Source: Darksidea phi (lineage: Eukaryota > Ascomycota > Dothideomycetes > Pleosporales > Lentitheciaceae). From it: a DNA stretch of 64,000 bases. Position numbers and translations under genes: made by a program. Positions 1-10,274 of the stretch are shown here, piece by piece; the stretch's first letter is position 1, and every line of letters begins with the position of its first letter. The notes beneath the pieces were generated by a model. It had not been told where the DNA came from and searched no databases. It saw only the letters and a program-made list of their open reading frames with translations. The stretch lies in NCBI GenBank assembly GCA_030770425.1, contig JASJFT010000172.1, positions 1-64,000 of the forward strand. The letters run 5' to 3'.

Positions 1-307
1 GATACGAACGATGGCGTAGGGGTTGCATCGAATGCGGAGGAACCGGTGGGGATGGGCAGGACGGAGGACGATGGGGAAACCTGGCTGGGGAGGGTGGGGG
101 GGTTCGGCGTTGTCGGCGCGTTTAATTGTCTGCATTTATCATTAGTAAATTGGGAGCTATCATTGTCGTGTAGTTGCTACCTGTACTGTTGCGTGAGATG
201 TCGAAATATTAAAACATAATAAGGTGATTAGAATCACGAAAAACACAGCCAACCCAGGAGCCAACGTGACGTCACGCCGGGTAGTGGCCCAAGCTCCTGG
301 GGGAGGG
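1..307 (+). repeat. Family A repeat, partial copy A1 cut by the window start
   Basis: This stretch matches the last part of the family A repeat also seen at 22037-23246 and 56380-57474. Shared landmarks are the GATACGAACGATGGCGTAGG start, the TCGGCGTTGTCGGCGCG block and the ending that reads CGCCGGGTAGTGGCCC and finishes in CTCCTGGGGGAGGG. The left part of the copy lies outside the window. It abuts a broken kinase gene. Sense of the element is arbitrary here; the strand given is the one in which copies A4 and A5 show a decayed reading frame. Confidence 0.8.
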
Positions 308-308
308 A

Positions 309-735
309 TGTGGCTTGATCATAGTAGTGCCTTGATGAATGCGAAAGAATGTACCCGCATGGATGCCATATACATCCTCCTCTTATCGTGTATAAGGTGT
401 GGGTATAGTACCTTACCTATATACAAACTCCTACTGTGTTTCGTGCGGACCTTCTGAAGAGACTCCCACTATGCAAATCCAAATCAAATACATCCTCCTC
501 AGATCTCGCCTTGCAAAAGCCATTTTTCACAGCATTGATCCCCAAAGGGAACCACGTCGCAAACTCCAGAAAGGTACATCCAAGCATCCAGATATCGACC
601 TCTCGTGAGATTTTGCCGTTTTCAATATCCAATTCAGGCGCGCCATATTTTGAACACCTGGGAACGTCTGGTGGATCCACCCTCGAGCGGGACTCATGCT
701 CTCTGTCGCCGCGCTAGAAGTCTGTGTAGAGGTCG
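309..735 (-). pseudogene. Protein kinase fragment (activation loop to subdomain IX), interrupted
   Basis: Read on the minus strand this fragment carries the Y-G-A-P-E motif (APE) followed about 14 residues later by the D-I-W-M-L-G-C-T-F-L-E-F block (DxWxxGC) of serine/threonine kinases, in the form typical of large fungal kinase families (ISR.VDIW.LGC.FLEF.TW). No N-lobe, VAIK lysine or HRD motif is present. An in-frame TAG upstream of the APE motif (near 715) fits a CAG to TAG change. A 105-bp family A insertion at 383-487 with 13-bp duplications splits the C-terminal side; reading across the empty site restores the frame. It is a dead fragment, not a gene. Confidence 0.7.
370..500 (-). mobile_element. 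Family A insertion A2 (105 bp) with 13-bp target duplications
   Basis: Bases 383-487 match, in reverse complement, the first 105 bp of family A (start TTTGATTTGGATTTGCATAG, stop CTTATACACGATAA). The insert is bounded on both sides by the identical 13-mer ATACATCCTCCTC at 370-382 and 488-500, so this is an insertion with a target-site duplication. Taken in plus direction the element ends in a short CAAATC CAAATC AAA tail. A constant tail end, a variable other end and a duplication of over 10 bp are what LINE-driven retroposition leaves; that mechanism is an inference. Confidence 0.75.
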
Positions 736-1533
736 ACATTACTGCGGTAGTATCGCCGCCTTAAAGTACTAAAGCCTAGATCCGAAGTTGGTAAGGCTAA
801 TTTAGGGGGGTGTCAATACCTATTATCTTGTAGCGAAAGCGCCGCTATCGCGCTATCGCGGGATTGCGACGCTCTTCTTACCCCGTACCACCGAGTTAGG
901 CGGAGTGCGAGACTTGCAGCCAGGTACCAGCAAGCAGCACCGCCTCGTAGAGTTGTGTAGTCAGCATTCGTGAATGGCATTGTTCAGGGAAGGAAGGGGA
1001 GCTATGACAATCACATATCTCTACTCAGGTCTAATTCACACAAAATGTAACAAAGAATAATTACGATCAAGAGACCTCCCACCCCGTACCACCCAACCCG
1101 ACTTGTCCACACAATTAAGCACAGGGTGAATCTTTTTACAACAAAACACAAGATTGTAGCTCCAACACTTGGACACTACATTAGTACGCCAATAAGCAAC
1201 CCCACCTTTAGTAAAGGGGTACATACATGCAGCGCAAGCGCAAGCGCCATCCAACATCTAACACGCGTGGCATATAGACCGGGACACAAGGCCAGCAAGG
1301 TTTCCGTCTATATGTCTGGAGAGACCGGTATGATGATTAGAGGAATGTGAGGGTATTTCGAGACCGGGTCCGCCCAAAAAAAAAGGAGAGGGGTATTAGT
1401 GATAAGAGGGAGGGGGGGTGGAAGAACGGAGAAAGGTGGTTGATAAAAAGGATGCCGAGGAACAAAATCAAAATAGCAATGGATGGGAGGGAGAAGGAAT
1501 AAGGGAGAAGGGGGAAGGAGAGGATGTGGCCGC
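736..1533. other. Intergenic, no gene seen
   Basis: Only short overlapping ORFs without recognisable content. A purine-rich tract (AGGGAGGGGGGG type) lies at about 1375-1530, just beyond the 3' end of the membrane-protein gene. Confidence 0.5.
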
Positions 1534-2409
1534 TCATACGGCATTCATCCTACCCATTTCCATTTCCACTTGCTCCGTCTTCATCCGCTCTCCATCCGCA
1601 TCCCGACAACCTCCGATCATCTGCCAGATACTCAATGCCGTGAGTCCCCATCCCACGATCAAGAAAGGAATCATCATGCCCCGTCCAGCCATCTCCACCA
1701 TGCACTGCTTGGCGTAATCTTCTTGTACCATCCTCGCGCCATCTACGGACTGGAGTTCGCAGGACCAGGTCTCGAGATCGAAGGTACCTCGGTCGTAGCG
1801 CATGCCGTCGTCGGACGAAGGTCGCTCGGCTTTGTTGTTGATGTAGCGTTCGGAGAAGTGGGATGACGACTTGTGGGTTACGTATATGGAGACGAGGCCT
1901 AGGAGGATGATGATGCTGTTGCTGAAGTGGAGGAACATCATGTTGCGGCGGAAGGCGTAGGCTTGTGTCTATAGGGGTTCTTTAGTGCTTGATCTTGCAT
2001 TTCGAGTTCGGGGAGTGTGTACTTTCTTGCCCTCTTTCCAGTCCACGAAAACGAAGGCCGCATGCCCCACACCAACGAAAGTGGAAATGACGCCAGCAAT
2101 GAGCGCTAGCTTCGCAGGTGCTGTGTACAGCTGTTTTGGTAGTGCGGCCATGATGACGGAGTCTGGTTCGCCCGTGTCGAACATAAAGCCTGTGTTGCGG
2201 TTGTCTTCGACGAAGTTGATAGTCGTGGCCTTGAGACCAATTGTAGCAGCTGCGATGATAACGAGGAAGACCAACAACACGCCGTACAACGCACGCGCTA
2301 TGTGGTATCGCCGGTCCGTGGCCACTGGCTGGTTGAAGACGGGTTTCGGCCTGAACATAGAGGTCATCTTGCTCAGCGCCGCGGGCATTTTGACTTCAGG
2401 CTTCTTCAT
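1534..2409 (-). CDS. Four-helix fungal membrane protein, uncharacterised
   Basis: Two exons, 2409-2023 and 1968-1534, joined across a 54-nt intron (GTACAC...TATAG, phase 0), giving about 273 residues. Four hydrophobic stretches are visible: GVLLVFLVIIAAATIGL and LALIAGVISTFVGVGHAAF in exon 1, SIIILLGLVSIYV and MMIPFLIVGWGLTALSIW in exon 2. The arrangement (basic N-terminus, two helices separated by an acidic extracellular loop, then two more) resembles MARVEL-like or claudin-like small fungal membrane proteins, but I do not recognise the family. The start chosen is the first real ATG in frame (MKKPEVKM); upstream the frame is open only from a TTG. Upstream neighbours are unrelated. Confidence 0.65.
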
Positions 2410-2809
2410 CCTGCGCAATCCGGCTCTTGTGCGAAAACGTGGTTGTCGAGCGCAAACCGATAAGATGGGCAAGTTAGAATGAAAAGGGAATGTTGTAATT
2501 AAGGAAAATTAAACGCCAGGTGGCTCGCACCCAGGCATGAAAATAGCAATAATAGCAAAGTGGAAAACCCCAGGAAAAGTACTGGAGATTCTGAACAGCC
2601 GAATAAAGTAAGTGAGGGGAACAAACAGTCTTGAGGCTCGACGGAACACGACATCGGTAGATATTTGCTACGACGGTCGGCCAGTGCACAGTATCATACA
2701 GCGTGCGTGGATAAGATGTTAAAATTGTCATCCTCGAACGTGTCTTGTGCTGGAAAAGGCATGAACAGGGCCTGGGTTGCCAGTCGATGCCCCGGCTCTC
2801 AATGCTGTG

Positions 2810-3061
2810 CTACCGGCATAGGGCTGAGGACTGGTGCCTTCTCTTGAAAGGCGGTCGCTTTGACGTGGATGCTCCATTCTGGCTCGTTGGGGCAGCTGGG
2901 TAATGCGCGACGTTGGCGTTGGGCGATGGTAGTGGTGGGTTTGTGAAGCCGAGACGCATCTCGTTAGAGGTCCGCGACATGCACAGACCGGCAAGTGCTC
3001 GAAGTAGGAGCACTGGGGTAGCAATCCAAGTCACAGCCAAGTTAGAGCCAGTCTTTGACAT
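2810..3061 (-). CDS. Possible small protein, hydrophobic N-terminus
   Basis: An 83-codon ORF starting at ATG 3061. The first 30 residues hold a hydrophobic run (LAVTWIATPVLLLRALAGL) that could be a signal anchor; the rest is proline- and basic-rich without a known motif. Codon choice is not strongly coding-like and no homologue comes to mind, so this may be chance. The rest of the 2410-3782 interval shows nothing. Confidence 0.25.
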   Translation of the reverse strand: MSKTGSNLAVTWIATPVLLLRALAGLCMSRTSNEMRLGFTNPPLPSPNANVAHYPAAPTSQNGASTSKRPPFKRRHQSSALCR

Positions 3062-3782
3062 GTTTTGGCTTCGACGTCGGAGACTATAGCGGGCTGTTGT
3101 ATGATGCGGCTGTTGCGCAAGGCTGAAAAGGTACCTAGGCACGCTGCTCTGGTCACGTGTTGGATCCCCACGCCGTCCACGGTCGAGCGACCTCATACTG
3201 CATGGAGAAGGGGCACGGATGCCAGGCTCAGGGCGCGAGAGAACTTTCGGATAAATCCAGTGCTTGGGCGATCGCTACGCGTCTCTGAACAGACGCCTCG
3301 ATCTGTTCCGTACGCTTTTGGGAGAAGGGCCCCACGCCCCCACTGCTACGCAAGGCGAAGGAGGCCATATTTTTCCACGCGCCTGGTAAAGGACGTCAAA
3401 CAGATATCGTTCATGGCATGACCATGTTGGCACCGTGAGGCCTGAGCGTATCTCACGATGGTGGTTAGTTGGGGAGAGCAACTTGTTCCTGCTATGCCGT
3501 GCGCTTGCCCAAGCGAGCCATGATGGGCGTGTTCAGGACCTCTAGTACGCCAATTTGCTTGTGATTGAGACCGGTGTGGGTGAGACGGTGTAAGAGTGAT
3601 GAATTGATTGTTGTAATGTCTGGCAGTGTCGGTGGTGTTGGTGTTGGCGGTGTTGGCGGTGTTGGTGAGCGCTAATCACGTCGCGTTCCCACCACTGACC
3701 GGCACGGCTCGCGTCCATGTGCAATACCTAACTTGTTCCATCACGATACCCCCGCCCGCACCAGCACGACGAATAAACAGAC

Positions 3783-5189
3783 ATGCCCCTAGCCAGCGTC
3801 AGCGCACTGCATCTGCAGGAGATTGGTCTCGCCTTCGCCGGCGATCACAAACTACGCAAGCGGGTACAGGACGAGGTTGGTGAGGCTCATCTTCCAACAG
3901 CTCCTATTCGCAGCACAAGCTAACAAAGGTGCTGCAGTCCATGATCCCACACTGTGCACCCTTTTCCGCGACATCTCAACCTACATCCTCAACCAGAAAT
4001 CACAAGCGACGACTGAACCTGCATCCAAGAAGCGGAAACTGGAGGTGAGCAATAGTGCGCAGAATGGACATGCGGCAGCGGCCAGGCTAGCCAGCTCAGC
4101 AGTCAAGGCATGGCGCTCATATCCCGGCGTCAGTTTCTCGGTCCCACAGCGGAAGAAGTTTACGCTTGAGCTGGTCGACAAGAAAGACGGCGGCGTGCGG
4201 GCTGTTGGTGCGGATGGGAACGTCGAGTTTGCCATCGCCTGGCGGGACGTTGACCAGGTCTTCTGTCTGCCCATCCCCGAGAAAGCGAAGCGTCAGCACC
4301 ACTTCATCATCCTGCCCGTCCACGGCGACGGTGTGAACCCCGTCCCCGACCACTTGAAGACCTCGCCGCCGGAGCCTATCGTATGGACATTCGAGGAGGC
4401 CACAGGCAAGAACATAGTGGAAGGTGAAGATCCAGGGCCGGAGCCAATGGCCGAGGCTATTCATCATTGCTTGATCCAGGCGGGCACGGGCAAGACGGTC
4501 ATATTTCCCGACGCAGAAGAATTCGAGAGCGCGATTCCACAGAGCCACCGCAAGGGCGAGAAGGCGTATCACGTCAAGGGGCATAGGGGCAGCAAAGAGG
4601 GTGAGCGATGCATCGCGGCCAACCCAAAGAGCCCGCACACTAACATCGGACAGGCTACCTATTCTTCACATCCATCGGCATACTATGGGGCTTCAAGAAA
4701 CCCCTCGCCTTCTTCGACTTCGCATCTATCAACTCGGTATCTTATACGGCCGTCCTCCGCAACACATTCAACCTCGTCATCACCACGCAGACGGGCGATG
4801 TCGAATTCGGGATGCTTGACCAGGCCGACTACAGCGGCATCAACGAATACATACAGAAGCACCATTTGCAGGATGCTAGCTTGGCTGCTGAGCGGAGAGC
4901 CAAGAAGCTCAACGTCAACCCGCCTGCTGACAAGGCGGCGAATGGCACGAATGGCGCAGCTGCCGCCGAGGACGGTGGTCTGACGGAGCTGCAAAAGGCC
5001 GAGCAGGAGCTGGAAGATTTGGAAGACGAAGAAGAGGAGGACTATGACCCTGCGAATGAGAGTGAGAGCGATGGCAGCGGATCAGATAGTGAAGACGAGG
5101 AAGGCGCTGAAGAGTATTACGAGGACGAGGGTGAGGACTTTGAGGAGGGTGAAGATGAAGACATGGAAGGGCAGGATGATCAGCATTGA
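3783..5189 (+). CDS. rtt106: Histone chaperone Rtt106
   Basis: Rtt106 binds H3-H4, notably acetylated H3, and delivers it during replication-coupled and replication-independent nucleosome assembly. The N-terminus reads ...[17 protein letters not shown], matching the short helical region of Rtt106. The middle holds the double PH-like region ([11 protein letters not shown]..., then [22 protein letters not shown] and [16 protein letters not shown]), and the C-terminus is the expected long acidic Asp/Glu tail. Three exons: 3783-3879, 3929-4600 and 4654-5189 (434 aa). The second intron (4601-4653, GTGAGC...CAG) is clear. The first is less so: the donor at 3880 is good, but the acceptor could be 3913 (34-nt intron) or 3928 (49 nt); both keep the frame and I prefer 3928. 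Overall identity is secure. Confidence 0.85.
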
Positions 5190-5703
5190 TACCCAATGTG
5201 GACCATATTCTATTGTGGACGGTATGGTAGGGAGGATACATTCTTAATCACACACCATGCTATGGTGGCGAAAAAATTGCCCACACCAACCCTTTTGCGC
5301 CCGTTCGGCTCCACACACTCTGAGTATCCAACTCGCTAAAACCCCTGCCACTGCATGACCTGTTCCACTTCCCCAGATCCGCCAAGCCCCATCGATATGA
5401 ATTGAATTGCCATGACGCGGCAGTAAAAGCATGGCAATCTATCCCATCTCGAAATGCGCTCAAACCCATTTCCCCCCTCTCTCCCACGCACCCCGCTCCC
5501 TTCCATCTCTTCTCCTGACCCTTCCAACCTCGAATCCGCCTCGCGCAGCTCTGCATAGATCCACGCCCCATCGCTGAAACACGCAGAACAATGCCCTAGC
5601 CGGGTAAAAGCCGCTTCGTCCACGACTTCCGAACACTGGAAGGGCGGCACTTGCACTCATTCTGTTTTAGTTACGTCAAAATTGCGGTGAAGGCGCGCGC
5701 GCT
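5190..5703. other. Intergenic between rtt106 and the GT90 gene
   Basis: About 0.5 kb holding the rtt106 3' end and the promoter of the downstream gene. No further gene or repeat seen. Confidence 0.5.
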
Positions 5704-7881
5704 ATGCATGATAAAGTGGCGATTGCGAGGCCGTCGTGGTTGGCGCTCAAGGTGTTGGCGCTTATTTCGGTATTGATGTGTGTGGGTCTTGTGTATCAGG
5801 GTATGTGGGGGAAGATGGGGGGATCAGTGATTTGGCCCGGGAGTGAGATGGGGAGATTTGATGGTGGTGGTGAGGAGGATGTGGGGGCTGCGGTTGATAT
5901 TGGTGGTGAGGAGACTGGGATGGTTGGCGATGAGATGCATCCCATTAGGCAGCTGATGGCTGCTGCGGAGAAAGACTTTGTTCTCAAGATGGGCGAGCAG
6001 GCTACTAGTCTGTCTGATGCGGCGCGGAAGTATCGCGTGAGAAGAGGAAGGCATCCGCCGCCTGGCTTCGATAAGTGGTATGCGTACGCTACTGAGCATG
6101 ATGCCCTCGTTGTTGAGTCGTTCTTCGATCAGATCTATGATGATTTGGGCCCGTTTTGGGGCGTCGATGTGTATGATTTGCGGCGCGTCACGCAGTCGTT
6201 TCGTCCGAAGATCTCAATTCGGGATGGGGTGGTGGATTCGGCGGTTAAGAATTCGTATGACAAGATGAGGGCGATGGTTGATTTGTTTGCGGAGTTAGTA
6301 AAAGAAGGTCGTGTTGAAGTACCAGATATGGATATACCGTTCAATACTAACGAGGAGGTTGCTATGCTGGTTGAGTGGGTGCAAGTTGACACTGCCGTTG
6401 AACTTGCGAGACCAATTCTGGTTTCATCCGACGATGTCATTGGGGTTTTTGCGTCTATCGAAGAGGAGTACGCAAACTCGACATTCGACGCCGAGTGGCT
6501 CGACGCCCGTCTCAGACACACCACACACGCTGAAAACTACGGCCCACGCCCCTTCTGGTCCGTCGTCCGGCCCGCTTGTCCGCCAGACTCCCCGGGTCAG
6601 AAAGAACCCTTACTAGCGGATATATGGGACAAGAATGGACATACGAAGCAAGAGCATTCTGCCGCTGCGATGTTGCCCCTTGAAGCTCCAGACGGAGGGT
6701 ACGAGGGGTATGTAATGAACTGGACGGTGGCGGTAGATGCGTGTTTGTGGCCGAGTTTGCAGGGGCTGCATGGGGGTTTAGTAGCGCCGGAAGAGATGAG
6801 TGTGACGAAGAAGTTGTTCCCGCTTTTTTCAGTGACGAAGATGGGAGTGAGCAATGAGCTCCTTGTTCCGAGTGCTTCGAGCTGGAACATCTCACACGGC
6901 CAGTCGTCTTCGCTACCATGGGCTGAAAGGCAGGATAAACTTTACTGGCGCGGCCCAGCGACGGGAGGGAAGAACTCAGCCATCAACTGGCAACGTTTCC
7001 ACCGCCATCGCTTTGTCGCGATGCTCAACGCTACGCATGTTGAGATCGCGGAAGGCTTGCTCCATGCAGGAAACGAAACGATGGTTGGCCTGGGGTATGC
7101 GAGGAACTTTCGGCTGCTACCTGGTAATGAGTATAGACTTGCTACCCAGAAGGGTGGGAGGATGGCAGAGTGGGTGAATAGTTGGGCGGACGCTGCATTT
7201 ACGGATTTGCACTGTAATGTAGCGTCTGACAGTGGTGGGTGTGCGTATACGGATCAGTATTTCTCTGTCACGCCATCGTCCACCTCCACGACCGACGGGG
7301 GAAAAGGGTACAGGTACGCCGCGGTCATTGATGATAATGGTGGCGACGATAGTGGCGAGTTTGTCGACGCACTCAAAGCTGGCAAAATGACACTCAAGGC
7401 GACTATCTACAAACAGTGGTATGACAGCCGCGTAGTTCCGTGGGTACACTTCGTACCGATGGATAACACATTCGTCGACCTTTACGGGATTATAGAGTTC
7501 TTCCTCGGCACGAGGATAAGAGAAGGAGCAGGGGCGTTTGCGCATGCACATGTTGAGTTGCCGAAGCATGAGCATCATTTTCAGACACCGCATTCGGGGA
7601 TAGAGGACGAGAAGGGACATGAAGAACATGAGAGTGAGCACGATTCCTCACACGACGCTACCATGAAGAGAACAGAGAGCGTGGTGGATGGACATGACGA
7701 CGAAGCGCGGAAGATAGCGGAAGCAGGCCAAGCATGGGCTGCTAAGGTATTGAGGAAGGAAGACATGTCAGTGTACCTGTATCGATTACTTCTCGAGTAC
7801 GCGCGCGTGGTTGATACGCGGAGAAAGAGGTTGGGCTGGGTTGAAGATCTAAAAGCGGAGGAAGGAAGGCGAAGCAGGTAG
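5704..7881 (+). CDS. CAP10-type glycosyltransferase (GT90), type II membrane protein
   Basis: Single exon, 725 aa. Residues about 12-34 form one hydrophobic signal anchor after a short basic cytosolic tail, so the catalytic part should face the Golgi lumen. The CAP10/GT90 signatures lie in the C-terminal half: DKLYWRGPATGGKN near residue 413, HRHRFV shortly after, YRYAAVIDDNG near 535, and YKQWYDSRVVPWVHFVPMD at about 569-586 followed by DLYGIIEFFLG. In Cryptococcus the founding member is needed for capsule and family members act as beta-1,2-xylosyltransferases; in ascomycetes the substrate is mostly unknown. The C-terminus adds a His/Glu-rich, probably disordered stretch (about 625-670). Length and motif order fit the family, so it looks functional. 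Confidence 0.85.
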   Translation: MHDKVAIARPSWLALKVLALISVLMCVGLVYQGMWGKMGGSVIWPGSEMGRFDGGGEEDVGAAVDIGGEETGMVGDEMHPIRQLMAAAEKDFVLKMGEQATSLSDAARKYRVRRGRHPPPGFDKWYAYATEHDALVVESFFDQIYDDLGPFWGVDVYDLRRVTQSFRPKISIRDGVVDSAVKNSYDKMRAMVDLFAELVKEGRVEVPDMDIPFNTNEEVAMLVEWVQVDTAVELARPILVSSDDVIGVFASIEEEYANSTFDAEWLDARLRHTTHAENYGPRPFWSVVRPACPPDSPGQKEPLLADIWDKNGHTKQEHSAAAMLPLEAPDGGYEGYVMNWTVAVDACLWPSLQGLHGGLVAPEEMSVTKKLFPLFSVTKMGVSNELLVPSASSWNISHGQSSSLPWAERQDKLYWRGPATGGKNSAINWQRFHRHRFVAMLNATHVEIAEGLLHAGNETMVGLGYARNFRLLPGNEYRLATQKGGRMAEWVNSWADAAFTDLHCNVASDSGGCAYTDQYFSVTPSSTSTTDGGKGYRYAAVIDDNGGDDSGEFVDALKAGKMTLKATIYKQWYDSRVVPWVHFVPMDNTFVDLYGIIEFFLGTRIREGAGAFAHAHVELPKHEHHFQTPHSGIEDEKGHEEHESEHDSSHDATMKRTESVVDGHDDEARKIAEAGQAWAAKVLRKEDMSVYLYRLLLEYARVVDTRRKRLGWVEDLKAEEGRRSR

Positions 7882-8131
7882 CTTGATGTTGGGCAACAGC
7901 CATCCCGTACCCGTGCGAACCTCAAATCACCGCGACCGACGAAGTTTTGGGAGACAACTTATTGCTATATATTTTTATTCCCACATACACCAACCTACCA
8001 TCCTAGAAGCCTGCCACCTAACCGAACACTGGCGCAAACCATTCCTCATCGTAACCAACCTCCTCGTACACCACACAGCCCTTCCACACCGCGATTACCG
8101 TTCTCCATCGCCATCCAGCTCCCACCCAAAC

Positions 8132-8866
8132 ATGTTCGGCATCTTACTAGCATGCTTAATGCTCGTCGTCGCCCCCATCATAGCAGTACAGTACCCACGC
8201 TACTGCGCTTTCACACGAGACTACAAACCAGATGCTGAACGCCAGGCAGCTGACACCGGACTCGACGGAGCGGGCGAGACGATGGCAGCGGGGGACGAGA
8301 TACAGGGAGCGGGTCGTGTTGCAACGTCATCGGCGTTCGACATGAAAGGGATGGGCATGGGGAGGAAGCCATGGGATCGGCCGGAACCGGATGAGATCAA
8401 GGCTGCGGGGAGGGCTGCGATGGTGGGAGTGAGGGGTGAGGAGGGGATGGGGAAGAAGCCTTGGGATCCGCCGTTCCCATTGAGTCCGAAGAGTGGAAGA
8501 GAGATGTATCGCGTATTGGGGCGCAGTCCATCGCCTGCAGTAAATGAGAAGGGGAAAGGGAGAGAGCGGATAGAGACGGTCGAGGATGAGATGGAGAACA
8601 TCTTTGAACCTATGGGCGGCCATATACCCGTCACCGAGCCCCTGAACGATCCACTACCTATCTCTCCTCCAAACTATCGCGCTCCCCCGGCCAGGGAGCC
8701 CTCACGCAACGCGACGTTTCTCGAACCGAAGAGCGACCCAGCCCCAGCTCCGGCAGCCAAGGACCCCTGCTCCCGCTCCTCGCTCCTCCAGACCATCGCT
8801 CTAGTCCTAGCCTTCATCATCTTCATCTTCGCATTCGCTATCCTGACAGCGCATTGTCTGGCGTAG
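8132..8866 (+). CDS. Uncharacterised protein with N- and C-terminal membrane segments
   Basis: The reading frame is open from 7883, but the best start is ATG 8132, which begins directly with a hydrophobic segment (LLACLMLVVAPIIAVQY) and gives 244 aa. A second segment at the extreme C-terminus (IALVLAFIIFIFAFAILTAHC) could be a tail anchor. The loop between is rich in Gly, Pro and charged residues and contains an imperfect duplication: DEIQGAGRVA...GMGMGRKPWDRP and DEIKAAGRAA...GMGKKPWDPP. I do not recognise the family. It follows the GT90 gene by 250 bp on the same strand. Confidence 0.5.
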   Translation: MFGILLACLMLVVAPIIAVQYPRYCAFTRDYKPDAERQAADTGLDGAGETMAAGDEIQGAGRVATSSAFDMKGMGMGRKPWDRPEPDEIKAAGRAAMVGVRGEEGMGKKPWDPPFPLSPKSGREMYRVLGRSPSPAVNEKGKGRERIETVEDEMENIFEPMGGHIPVTEPLNDPLPISPPNYRAPPAREPSRNATFLEPKSDPAPAPAAKDPCSRSSLLQTIALVLAFIIFIFAFAILTAHCLA

Positions 8867-10274
8867 TTTGTCGTATACAAGACGGAGTCGCGGCTGGGAG
8901 AGGTGCGGAAGGGGTTGTTGAGAGGTGGGGATATGCGTGTTTGTCTTTGTGCGCATGGGTGATGGGGGGCCAGGCGATGAGGACAGGCATGGAAAGGGCT
9001 GGGGGAGGCCAGGAAGAGATGATGATTGGAAGCACGTGTCGCGAGTTGGATAAATGATATTATTTCTCAATGTGGAGGGGCAAGAGTGCATGTAAGGAGG
9101 AATGAGGCCGTGACTGACCCGCTATGTTCTACACAGGTATCCCGCGCGCGCTGAAAACAAGACAGGCTTGAAATTCACCAACTAATATAAACCCGAAGCC
9201 CTCGTCTCTCAATGCGGTCGTTCGCCTAGCCTACCGATTCCATGGTAATATTAGCAGCGTTCTACTCATATAAGCAATCTTTGTATGTTCGATCAAACAT
9301 TGGGAGATGTCGGGGTTCGTAAATTTGTTCGCATTGATTCGGGGGAATATCTACGCTTCGCTACCTGACCCATACGTGTTTGTTTGATCCATTCGTAACC
9401 TAATAAGCCTATCATGCTGCGCATGCGGATCGCCCACAGCCGGTCGTATATAACGTCCATAACAAAGCACGTTGCCTCCTCTGCGGAGATTTCCACGGAT
9501 CAGCACCCAGTTCCGACGCATCAACCCACCCCTCCACCAAAATAACTCACAATCCGAAACATCCATCGCGATTTAGATGCCCTTTAGCACATGCATCATC
9601 GACAAAGCTCGCAGCCATCACGACTTTCTGCGGTCGGTATGCCCGCCACCTTCGTCATGTTCAAGCCCTCGCTTATCGATAATCTTAATTGATCCACCCT
9701 GCGCCGATCGCGCACCAGTCCCAACTTCACGAATCTCACCACTCACAACTCTACACCTCACTAACCCAAGCTCTGCTGTACCCAGCGCCCCGCAGGTGTC
9801 GAACCTAGTGCTGTTATTAGTGCCTTGTCGGCGCCTTTCAAGATTTCCATGCTGCGATTAGCGCGGCTGACGGACGCCGCGGTGACTGGACCGCAGTTCA
9901 AAGCGGCGGTTGGGTGGAACGCGACGGATGGCGTCATCGTACGCATAAGCTGAGATATGCGTGTATGGAGGCCGTGGCCTTAGAGGTAGTGTGGTAGTGT
10001 ATATATGGGTGCCCACTGCGGGCTTTGCCTTGTCCGGCGATCTGGATATGCGCCACTGTCGTCGGCGGGGTCACTGATTTCCACGTTTCCACTACTTCAC
10101 AGTATTGGAGCCTTCTATCGCTTCCTATTTTCCTACTTTCTAACGTCTTGCCTTTGGCTTCCGCTCTTCATTGTTGGCTTCGCTTGCTTTGGTTGTATGC
10201 GACGCTTGTAGATGTACATCCACCGCTAGGCCCTTTATCTGCATCGTCGTTGTATCGATACATCTGTCAACGTC
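8867..10274. other. Long intergenic region upstream of the aquaporin
   Basis: About 1.4 kb. Short ORFs only; none has recognisable content. The segment just before 10275 is pyrimidine-rich, as is common in fungal 5' regions. Confidence 0.45.

Noticed and set aside
1418..1866. Plus-strand ORFs of 99 and 127 codons
   Set aside because: Lie opposite exon 2 of the four-helix membrane protein and in its purine-rich 3' flank; no motif.
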